From: a virus
Reading direction: 5' to 3' (one strand)
IMG/VR virus record: IMGVR_UViG_3300034082_000337
Coordinates: 1-22,346 of that record
DNA: 22,346 nucleotides
Shown: piece after piece, positions 6,301-12,656 of the stretch
How the letters are laid out: every line of letters starts with the position of its first letter
Numbering within the stretch: position 1 is the first letter of the stretch
Made by a program: the position numbers and the translations under genes
The notes under the pieces: model-generated
The model's database searches: none
Told to the model about the DNA's origin: nothing
Seen by the model: the letters and a program-made list of their open reading frames with translations, nothing else

Positions 6301-9241
6301 CATCCAGAAGTTGTACTCTAGGGACACAGACTTGGTCGTGTTCCAGGAAAACAAGGTGTCTGTCGTTCTTTACGGCAAGAACTTGCTCAGCGACTCAACT
6401 GGTGGCGGATCGGTTACTAGCGTTCCAGAAATTCTCGGTACTCAAATCGCGTTCCCAGGCGAGTACGGAATCAGCTACAACCCAGAAAGCTTTGCTGTTT
6501 GGGGAAGTGACATGTTCTTCACTGACGCTAGGCGCGGTGTGGCATTAAGAGTTGCAGGAAATTCAATACAAGAAATCTCCATGCAGGGCATGCGTGACTG
6601 GTTCAAGGACCTGTTCATTGCTGGTATCAACAGACAAAAGATTGGTGTGTTTGACCCGTACAACCAAATGTATGTATTGGCGTCTAACGACGATACTGCA
6701 TCTGCGTGCGAATTAGTTGTTACTCCATCTTCGCTAGTTGTTAGTAAGCTAGGAGAAACGACCAACATATTTGACATACAGTCGAACTCTGGATGGGTAA
6801 TTACTGGAGTACCTGTATGGATGACTATTTCCCCTTCTAGTGGAACTGGAAACCAAGACGTGCAAGCCGACATCGCTCCCAACAACACTGGCGTGTCTAG
6901 AACAGCAACGCTTACAATTACTGCGAGCTGTGGTGTTGTGAGAACGTTCACCATCACACAGACTGCTACAGTCCTTAAGCGTAGGTCTACATTCGTAATT
7001 GGAGAGCCTAGCGAGAGCGGAAAGGTTAGCACACAGAAGTATAACTACACAAGTTCTGGAACTGCCGGATATGAATTCAACGACGTTGTGTTCAAGCCAA
7101 CAGATGTGACGCTTTATGACACTGCGTCTGACGTGGCTGGAATCAATGGAATGCCCGCCCCCGGAGACACGGTTACCGTGTATGCATACAAAGATGCTAC
7201 GTCTTCCTTGGATGCTGAGTTGAACCCGTTCATTCCGACAGCCGGAAACAAGGTATACTACTTGGTGTCTAATACAGAATACACTGCAGAAGACTACGCC
7301 ACAGTTCTTGGCCTTGCAACACCAATCACAATGTCGCTCGCTGGCGTTGAGTACTCTGGAACGTTTGTTTACTCTGCCCCATCAAACGAGCAGTACCTGT
7401 ACCTTATATGGGACTACAGAAATACCGTGAGCTGTGGATCGTCTGTGTCTTACAGCGGGGTTGCGGCTACCACGCCGACCATCGTAAACATGAGCGCCAA
7501 CAATGGTAGAGTTTCTTATACCTACGACGCACAGTCTACGCCTGATAGATTCACGATTTCTGTGGGTGGCAATGTTGTCGCTGACTCTGGCTATGTTGGT
7601 CTTAACAGTCTTGCTAACTACAACGCGTTGATCGCGGCCGGTGTTCCAGCTTCTGAAATCAACTTGTCATCACCATACAACGGCCTTGTCAACAACAGCA
7701 CAGGAACTTTGAGCTACGTTAAAAACTCAACAGCCGAAACCGTGCTTACTGTTTACTCTCCACTATCATCAAATAGCTGGACAGCTACTACAGCTTGTGC
7801 GTCTTTGACGTCATTCACTCTTGACACCACCAACGGTACTATCGCAAACGTTTGTTCTCAGACGCCGTCAACAACCAAGTATCACAACGCGGACGGCGGA
7901 GTAGTTGCTGTTGGTTGCACGATCTATAACGAGTCTACTGGAGCTACCGTTTACAACGGAGGAAATGCATACCACAAGACAGGAACAAACTTGATGTTTG
8001 TTACTTCTGCGGGTGTCGTAACCGAAATTGCTTCTTGTGTGTGCCCCGAAACTGCGCCTCCAATTGTAACCGCGTCTGACATGGAATTATTGGTTGGCCA
8101 AGTGGTAAACATTAAAGTGCCTGCAACAAATAGCCCAACAAGCTATAACCTGGTTTCTTCTTGTAGCTCATTCTCATTGTACGGAGGTTCTGACGGAGCG
8201 GTGTTCTACGGCGCAAATTGTGAGACAGGATACTATGAGACTATCGTAGTTTCTGGCGGAGAAACCACTACAAGATGTTTTTCGGCTGGAACAGTTGATA
8301 AAATTTCTGGATCTGACGACGCCACCTTAATCGTGGCTGGAGCATGCTCTGGATACTCCTTGCCTCCAGGCCTTGGATTTGAGTCTAGCACTGGAGTGAT
8401 AAGCGGTATTGTTGAAGGCATCGGAGACTACCAAGCTATATTCACAGCTACTAACTGTTTTGGAACTGGACCTTCTACACAAATAACTGTTTCTTCTGTA
8501 TTGAACGACGCCCCAGCAACCCCATTTGACGTGTTTATTAACGGACAAGCAACATCAGCTGCCGCGTGTGCTCTATTGGTTCTCGGATGGGACCCATTGT
8601 ACCACAACGGATACTACACATACCCAATCGTTGGAGACACCGTTTACTTGCAAGCAAGGGGCGGAAACATGTTCGACGGAAACAACTTGTGGTATAAGAT
8701 TAATAACAACCAAAGTTGCCAAATCTCTGATGATGGAGTAGTTTTGGCGGTATTTAATTGCGGATCTACTCCTCCAACTCCGCCGACACCGCCTGCTGGT
8801 GGGTATTACCGAGCCACTTTGTGTAACAGCACGTACAGTGCAGTTCTATACGATGCAGTAGTTCGCGTGATTGCTAACGGGACCATATTCAAGACAAGCG
8901 ACGGTAACTGCTGGACCAAGACTGCAGACCTGTTGCCACAGACAGCAACGTTCACCGTGCCTACAACTCTGGTTACATCCGCAAGCTGTGCGATATGCAC
9001 CGGCGAGGCTCCTGGTCTTACCGAGGTATTCTTGACAGATGCAGGAACTAAGCCAGTTGTGTGTGCCTCTACGGCCTACTACTCTTTCTGGACGAATGGA
9101 GTAGTTGGATCTAGCGGGTCTATTTATTACGATTCAGCAGGAACTAGTTTAGCGGCACCTGGATTCTACAAGAACCAAGCCGATCTTCTTAACGCACACC
9201 AGTGGAGTGGCACCGCATGGATACTAACTCAAGCCTGCTAA
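3326..9241 (+). CDS. Giant tail nozzle protein fused to BACON/Ig-type adhesin modules (1971 aa)
   Basis: Residues 1-~1125 form the nozzle-type part. It begins with a typical block (GIMNKDLDERLIPDGQYRDAMN, then TSEGSDVGALSNELGN) and ends with the conserved LYSRDTDLVVFQENKVS / GTQIAFPGEYGISYNPESF / FFTDARRGVALR region (~980-1100) seen in podovirus nozzle proteins that fill the T7 gp12 role. Residues ~1127-1217 are a BACON domain (VVTPSSLVVS, WMTISPSSGTG, ending TFTITQT). Further beta domains follow: ~1405-1495 unnamed, ~1510-1570, an Ig-like He_PIG-type module at ~1670-1720 (LPPGLGFESSTGVISG), ~1731-1812, a Pro-rich linker (~1814-1826, TPPTPPTPP), and a C-terminal module at ~1898-1971. The last 846 residues hold 22 Cys against 7 in the first 1125. 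I infer a tail shaft carrying glycan-binding domains for host contact. It is translationally coupled to the upstream connector. Confidence 0.85.
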   Translation: MELKRSLVAGIMNKDLDERLIPDGQYRDAMNVTVGTSEGSDVGALSNELGNTKVSGLAAAATAFSGSTFSLTGAKTIGSISVPSEFLVFWFVKAVGGNIIASYNELTGLTSVLVMDTRAGAANVLNFNTQYLITGVNYINDLLFWTDGLNPPRRIDTKTNYGFNTFTEEEINVIVKPPLAAPTLALRKEDSQTNNITDKFLYFSYRYKYQNNEYSSLAPFSEVAFFPKDFQYDYGTGSNKSMVNFNNTVDVSFDIGSDIVKEIQLVFKDSAGLNVNVIDNFSRQDIKDGKISAVSFSSPIATLNGFSNNKIYGVLPANQLTRLFDNVPLKAKAQELIGSRLIYGNYTQFYNIVDIAKRGIQMDYSIRVTPEDRVSGSYVIGKPVKTMRSDRDYEVGICYVDAYGRMSTVLTTVENSVYIGPENSDTGNKLVLTINNEAPDFATKYRVMIKQNKGSYYNIFPTLFYTDGPFVYMKINESDVDKVKSNDYIVIKADSAGITYSAEQYKVLEVDTKPKDFLNNPSKPNIEGVYIKIKVDDNFNFLDENIFSYSCTGIGATSARIDGIYKTTCGFNNANPLLSRFGYIENPIFYGSGLNNLGIENSNNWLAKSDVKDIRYYIEIDGINTFRYKMFGSSTYVQQGVTITGGVQNLKDETGTDVIAIRFAVAAGHTIKDKWVVNCRSNSGLNYFGDRTSFKGGGIFAKDPIGACAVVPLDLVNNNDLEIKAGATITFQIDETKVVGGGEQPKQTFVSSSNYSNIEEWFIEDGAYIQFKMLVDGTNKGYKSIYFRRSEQNSPSNGFFQFNNGQRMNQLAQSKFGAVRMFILGYGDAESQGFKDAGDACKPSIITVDFTITQIDNPVILETVPDVNDADIYHEVATFGVSNGLHEGNVTTQTRAAAGTSKKSAVVSLDNVYNAFCFRNGVESDRIRDDFNAPLMKYSPRTLSTIENYEQESVTNGLTYSGVFREDTGTNRLNEFNLSTANFKYVDRFFGSIQKLYSRDTDLVVFQENKVSVVLYGKNLLSDSTGGGSVTSVPEILGTQIAFPGEYGISYNPESFAVWGSDMFFTDARRGVALRVAGNSIQEISMQGMRDWFKDLFIAGINRQKIGVFDPYNQMYVLASNDDTASACELVVTPSSLVVSKLGETTNIFDIQSNSGWVITGVPVWMTISPSSGTGNQDVQADIAPNNTGVSRTATLTITASCGVVRTFTITQTATVLKRRSTFVIGEPSESGKVSTQKYNYTSSGTAGYEFNDVVFKPTDVTLYDTASDVAGINGMPAPGDTVTVYAYKDATSSLDAELNPFIPTAGNKVYYLVSNTEYTAEDYATVLGLATPITMSLAGVEYSGTFVYSAPSNEQYLYLIWDYRNTVSCGSSVSYSGVAATTPTIVNMSANNGRVSYTYDAQSTPDRFTISVGGNVVADSGYVGLNSLANYNALIAAGVPASEINLSSPYNGLVNNSTGTLSYVKNSTAETVLTVYSPLSSNSWTATTACASLTSFTLDTTNGTIANVCSQTPSTTKYHNADGGVVAVGCTIYNESTGATVYNGGNAYHKTGTNLMFVTSAGVVTEIASCVCPETAPPIVTASDMELLVGQVVNIKVPATNSPTSYNLVSSCSSFSLYGGSDGAVFYGANCETGYYETIVVSGGETTTRCFSAGTVDKISGSDDATLIVAGACSGYSLPPGLGFESSTGVISGIVEGIGDYQAIFTATNCFGTGPSTQITVSSVLNDAPATPFDVFINGQATSAAACALLVLGWDPLYHNGYYTYPIVGDTVYLQARGGNMFDGNNLWYKINNNQSCQISDDGVVLAVFNCGSTPPTPPTPPAGGYYRATLCNSTYSAVLYDAVVRVIANGTIFKTSDGNCWTKTADLLPQTATFTVPTTLVTSASCAICTGEAPGLTEVFLTDAGTKPVVCASTAYYSFWTNGVVGSSGSIYYDSAGTSLAAPGFYKNQADLLNAHQWSGTAWILTQAC
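6704..6976 (+). other. BACON domain within the nozzle/adhesin gene
   Basis: Residues ~1127-1217 show the BACON pattern: a leading LVVTPSSLVVS strand, a central SNSGWVITG / VWMTISPSSGTGN core with the conserved W and SPSSG turn, a TATLTITA strand and a final TFTITQTA strand. BACON domains are all-beta modules common in Bacteroidota surface proteins and reported in crAssphage, and are thought to bind glycans or mucin. Glycan binding here is inferred. Confidence 0.85.
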
Positions 9242-9246
9242 TGTTG

Positions 9247-9254
9247 TAACTTTG
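9247..9254 (+). promoter_or_regulatory. TAnnTTTG promoter box, 4 bases before ATG 9259
   Basis: TAACTTTG (followed by C) lies in the 17-base gap after the nozzle gene stop. The next ATG begins four bases downstream, so a leaderless transcript is predicted. No TTG is visible at the -33 spacing, which falls in the end of the preceding gene. Confidence 0.5.
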
Positions 9255-9258
9255 CGTA

Positions 9259-10059
9259 ATGGCTAATTATACTCTTACATACTCACCAATGCTCGAAGGG
9301 TGGACCTCGTTCCACTCTTACTATCCAGAATGGATGACCAACATGAACAATTTTTTGTACACGTTCAAGAGCGGGGAGTTATGGAAGCACAACACAAATG
9401 CAACACGCAATAGCTGGTATGGAGCCGCTTCAGCCCCGTCAACGGTAACCGTGGTATTCAATGACGCACCTAGCGAGTCAAAGATGTTTAAGACGCTGGC
9501 GTGTGAGACCGACTCTCCTTGGAAGACCACCATTACCACGGACTTAAACTCTGGCGTCATGGAGGCATCTTACTTTGAGCTGAAGGAGGGCGACTACTTC
9601 ACGTACATCAGAAGGAACCCAGACACAGTTGACTACAAGGCGTTGTCTACTCAAGGGATTGGTAAAGTAGCGCTGGCTACGGTTGCTCCTGGTACGGGAT
9701 TCCTTAGCGTATTCTTTGCCTTTGAGATACCAAACTCAATCAGCGTGTTTGACCAAACATTACCACCACCTAGAACTGGAGGCGATGTGCTGTACTGTGT
9801 AGACGCAATTACGAGCGCCATTAAGTTGATTGGAAATGTTGATGAAATAATCAACGACCCGAGCACTGGTAATAGAATAGTTGTAAAAGCTCCTGTCAAT
9901 GTGGCCAACACAAATGACTTCGCATATGTTATCAAAAACGCAGTTGCCGAGTCTTACGGAGCACGCGGATACTACATGCAGGTATTGATGGAAAATACAA
10001 GCTCTAGTGCTGTAGAATTATTTGCCATTTCTTCACAGGTATTCAAAAGTTACCCATAA
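9259..10059 (+). CDS. Phage structural protein of the YTLTYS / SYYPEWM type
   Basis: A 266-residue protein, start ATG 9259 (TAATGG context). The N-terminus carries a conserved set of short motifs (YTLTYSPMLEGW, FHSYYPEWMTNMNNFLYTFKSGELWKHN, then VVFNDAPSESKMFKTL) that I recognise from proteins beside the nozzle gene in many Bacteroidota phages. The middle has a helix-poor, beta-type pattern with an EGDYFTYIRRN element. The C-terminal third differs in character (NTNDFAYVIKNAVAESYGARG) and may be a separate domain. No catalytic motif, signal peptide or membrane segment is seen. It follows the nozzle gene and precedes the internal-protein genes, so a tail or tail-accessory virion protein is likely. 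The precise role is unknown to me. Confidence 0.75.
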   Translation: MANYTLTYSPMLEGWTSFHSYYPEWMTNMNNFLYTFKSGELWKHNTNATRNSWYGAASAPSTVTVVFNDAPSESKMFKTLACETDSPWKTTITTDLNSGVMEASYFELKEGDYFTYIRRNPDTVDYKALSTQGIGKVALATVAPGTGFLSVFFAFEIPNSISVFDQTLPPPRTGGDVLYCVDAITSAIKLIGNVDEIINDPSTGNRIVVKAPVNVANTNDFAYVIKNAVAESYGARGYYMQVLMENTSSSAVELFAISSQVFKSYP

Positions 10060-10065
10060 CTTCGC

Positions 10066-10073
10066 TATCTTTG
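10066..10073 (+). promoter_or_regulatory. TAnnTTTG promoter box before the GNAT-like gene
   Basis: TATCTTTG (followed by C) lies in the 21-base gap between genes, with ATG 10081 seven bases downstream. There is no clear -33 TTG. It would drive the closely packed three-gene unit 10081-12607. Confidence 0.5.
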
Positions 10074-10080
10074 CGTAGCA

Positions 10081-10488
10081 ATGAGTTTCACGGCGAGGCC
10101 ACTAACAGATCTTGACTACGACAACACGCTCACAAAGTGGTGGAGTCAGTGGAGATGGGCCGCACCTTCTAGAGACTTTTTGCCAAACAACGGGCGGGGT
10201 GGCATCATGGTCTGCAAGGACGGTGTTGACATTTGTGCTGGGTACATATACTTTACCAACTCAAAAGCAGTTTGGATAGAGTTCATTGTGTCTAGCTTTG
10301 ACTACAGAGAACCCGATCGCAAAGAAGCGATTAAGTTCTTGATAGACACCCTGTCAGAATACGGAAAAGAAAACGGAGCAATGTATGCTTATGTTTCTTT
10401 GAGGAACCCAGCTCTGATCAATAAGTACATGGAGTGTGGTTTTGTGCAAGGAAGCGTTGGGTGTACTGAACTAGTTAAAGTATTATAA
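10081..10488 (+). CDS. GNAT-like acetyltransferase fold protein (135 aa)
   Basis: The order of elements fits a small GNAT fold: FTARPLTDLDYDNTL at the N-terminus, a WWSQWRW loop, the DFLPNNGRGGIMV strand, a central CAGYIYFTNSKAVWIEFIVSS strand pair, a basic REPDRKEAIKFLIDTL segment where acetyl-CoA would bind, and a closing LRNPALINKYMECGFVQG helix-strand typical of GNATs. The classic Q/RxxGxG/A pyrophosphate loop is not obvious, so activity is uncertain. Proteins of this type are frequent in phage virion operons. It lies just before the small internal-protein gene, the slot of T7 gene 13, whose product I also recall as GNAT-like. It could be a structural derivative rather than an enzyme. The next gene starts one base after its stop. 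Confidence 0.75.
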   Translation: MSFTARPLTDLDYDNTLTKWWSQWRWAAPSRDFLPNNGRGGIMVCKDGVDICAGYIYFTNSKAVWIEFIVSSFDYREPDRKEAIKFLIDTLSEYGKENGAMYAYVSLRNPALINKYMECGFVQGSVGCTELVKVL

Positions 10489-10489
10489 A

Positions 10490-11227
10490 ATGGCAGCAAC
10501 AACATCATTAATAATTGCAGGAGCTTCGGCAGCCGCAAAGGGCGCACAAGCAATCGCCGCAAACAAGCGGAGAAAAGAAGCCGAATTCTCCGCAAAGGAC
10601 GCAGCCGCAAAACTTCGCGGCATATCAGAGACAGATTACTCGGCTGGTCTACAGGTTCCAACTATGGGATACGACTTAGCTCAAGAGGGAGTTCAACAAC
10701 AAGTAGCAACAGGAGTACAAGCATTGCAAGATACTGGTGCAGCTGGTGTTATTGGCGGATTGCCAACACTTACCGAGCAGTCTAACCGTGCGAACTTGGA
10801 GCTTGGTGCAGACCTTCAAAATCAAGAGTACCAGAGAGACTTAATGCGTGCACAAACTCGTCAGAGTATTGAAGGTCGCAAGAATGAAAGAGAGTACGAC
10901 ATCGCGTCTGGAGAACTTATGGGGGCACAGGCTGCGTCTTCTGAGAACAGACAAATAGTAAACCAATCAGTTGGAGACATATTCGGAGCTTTGTCCACTG
11001 GATACGGCGAGTACTTACAGGGCAAGCCATTGTACAACCAGGCAACAACAAGGCCAACGATTGGTGATGCATTAGCTCCATTTCAAGCTCCGCCATCAAG
11101 AATTCTTATGGGAGGAAAAGATGTAGAGCTTGGGCCGGTCGGCACAAAGCAGTATTTAGACAACAAGTCATACGCTCCTGCTCAGTCTCCATTTGGGTCA
11201 TTTCCTGGTTTACAGTACAAAAAGTAA
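10490..11227 (+). CDS. Putative internal virion / ejection protein (T7 gp14-type position)
   Basis: A 245-residue protein whose first ~25 residues are hydrophobic and Ala-rich (TSLIIAGASAAAKGAQAIAA) followed by a basic NKRRKEAEF stretch, the usual start of small podovirus internal core or ejection proteins. The middle (~30-150) is Gln/Ala/Glu-rich and predicted helical, and the last third is Pro/Gly-rich and probably extended. There is no signal-peptidase site, so the hydrophobic start is better read as a membrane-active helix than an export signal. The spacing (one base after the previous stop, three bases before the next ATG) ties it to its neighbours in one operon. The function is inferred from composition and order, not from a named domain. 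Confidence 0.6.
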   Translation: MAATTSLIIAGASAAAKGAQAIAANKRRKEAEFSAKDAAAKLRGISETDYSAGLQVPTMGYDLAQEGVQQQVATGVQALQDTGAAGVIGGLPTLTEQSNRANLELGADLQNQEYQRDLMRAQTRQSIEGRKNEREYDIASGELMGAQAASSENRQIVNQSVGDIFGALSTGYGEYLQGKPLYNQATTRPTIGDALAPFQAPPSRILMGGKDVELGPVGTKQYLDNKSYAPAQSPFGSFPGLQYKK

Positions 11228-11230
11228 GAC

Positions 11231-12607
11231 ATGGCAGAATACTTAGGATATCAAGGAAGACCGGAACCTGTTGACTGGCTAAAGATAGCACAGGGTGCCA
11301 TAACGAACATCGACACCATCGAGACAGACAGGCAAAAGCAAAGAGACTCTCTTGAGAAATCAGCAGACGATCTAGTTGCCGCGTCTAAAGAGTACAAGCC
11401 AGGCCAATCTGGTAGCTTCAACGAATTAATCCTTAACGGAGCCGATCGCGTTCGTAGCACCACGTTGGACTTAAAGAAGCAGTTGATGAACGGACAGCTT
11501 ACGCCAACCGAGTATAAATCTCGTGTCGGTAGAATGTCTGAAGACTGGAAGTACTTGGGTGAATTCTCAAAGTCTTACAACGACATCATCGCAAAGCAGA
11601 TAGAGTACTTGAACGACCCAAAGGCATCAAAGCTTGGCGAGTTCTTCTTAGAAAAACAGTCAAACCTTGCTGACGTTGCTAACAAGCAGTTAGTTGTAGA
11701 CCCCAGCACCAATGGTGTTGTAATGGCAGACCCGAACACAGGGATGGTTATTGACTTCAAGTCTATGCTAATCCCGGAGAACCAGACCCCGGAAAGACTA
11801 GACGTTATCTCCGAAGTAGAGAAGTTTACCAAGGGACTTGGTACTGCGTCTGGATATGTGAATGGAGTGTGGACAGAGTCTCCAATGATTAAAGATGCCA
11901 ACGAGTATCAGAAAGCCAAAGCCAACTTTACAAAGTCGTTAATGCAAAGCCCAAGAGGAGCGGCTAGCATATTGGCCGACTACGTTGGTGGGTATGAATT
12001 CTACGAGACTGAGCAGCAAAAGAAAGCTATTGAGGCAGCTGGCGGAAAGGCTATACAATTAGTAACTGGGCCAAATGGTATTGCGACACCAAAACTAACA
12101 AAGGCTCAAGAGGACGATGCAAGAGCTGTGTTAGACAGGTTAGTTGATTCTAGGGTCGACTACGAAAGGAAAAAACCAGAAGTAGTAAAACCATCTACCA
12201 CAACTACCACAACTACGGACAAGGATGGTTTGAAGTTAAACAACAGAAGAAGAACTATTGAGGATATATATGCAGATCCAATTGGATTGGATTATTATCT
12301 AAAGGATAAAGAATACAAGTCTGGAGAAACTGTAACGGATATTCAAAAGATAGTTCCAGAGGGCATGACAAAGGACAGAAAGCCACTACCTCATGGAATA
12401 AAAATAACAAGAAGAAAAACAACTGTTGATAAAAACGGCAAGGTAAAAGAGACTTTTGTTAGCGACATATTTTTTGCGGATGATGCAAGAAGAGCAATCA
12501 ACGACATTTTGAACGTAGAGGAAAATATACCATTTGCAACAGTAAAGCAAAGCAACGAATCAAAAACAACTTCTTCTACAAGTAACGTTGGTAGCAGATG
12601 GAACTAG
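11231..12607 (+). CDS. Putative internal virion / cargo protein (458 aa)
   Basis: I recognise no named domain. Residues 1-~300 are mostly helical and charged, with a likely amphipathic start (EPVDWLKIAQGAITNIDTIETDRQKQRDSLEKSADDL). At residues 323-329 a run of seven Thr, encoded partly by a 9-base tandem repeat, forms a flexible linker. The C-terminal ~130 residues are Lys/Arg-rich (NNRRRTIEDIY, KITRRKTTVDKNGK) and end in a Ser/Thr/Asn tail. Base composition changes at the linker: line 11581-11640 has 29 G+C of 60, whereas line 12421-12480 has 21 of 60. Its place between the Ala-rich internal protein and the giant protein matches T7 gene 15. I infer an ejected or core protein, with a C-terminal domain possibly acquired separately. 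Confidence 0.6.
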   Translation: MAEYLGYQGRPEPVDWLKIAQGAITNIDTIETDRQKQRDSLEKSADDLVAASKEYKPGQSGSFNELILNGADRVRSTTLDLKKQLMNGQLTPTEYKSRVGRMSEDWKYLGEFSKSYNDIIAKQIEYLNDPKASKLGEFFLEKQSNLADVANKQLVVDPSTNGVVMADPNTGMVIDFKSMLIPENQTPERLDVISEVEKFTKGLGTASGYVNGVWTESPMIKDANEYQKAKANFTKSLMQSPRGAASILADYVGGYEFYETEQQKKAIEAAGGKAIQLVTGPNGIATPKLTKAQEDDARAVLDRLVDSRVDYERKKPEVVKPSTTTTTTTDKDGLKLNNRRRTIEDIYADPIGLDYYLKDKEYKSGETVTDIQKIVPEGMTKDRKPLPHGIKITRRKTTVDKNGKVKETFVSDIFFADDARRAINDILNVEENIPFATVKQSNESKTTSSTSNVGSRWN

Positions 12608-12622
12608 TTGTAATATTTTTAG

Positions 12623-12652
12623 TTGCCGTTTGGTAAAAAAGAGGTATCTTTG
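12623..12652 (+). promoter_or_regulatory. Bacteroidota-type promoter for the giant polyvalent gene
   Basis: TTG at 12623-12625, 19 bases, then TATCTTTG at 12645-12652 matches the Bacteroidota consensus and spacing. ATG 12657 follows four bases later, predicting leaderless mRNA. An out-of-frame ATG at 12653 opens a three-codon ORF (ATG TAT GAA TGA) that overlaps the real start. Confidence 0.65.
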
Positions 12653-12656
12653 ATGT

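Noticed and set aside
5591-7032. Long minus-strand ORFs (5591-6178, 195 aa; 6475-7032, 185 aa) and a forward out-of-frame ORF at 6162-6548
   Set aside because: All lie wholly inside the nozzle gene, whose frame encodes recognisable conserved blocks there. The alternative translations look random and have no start signals.
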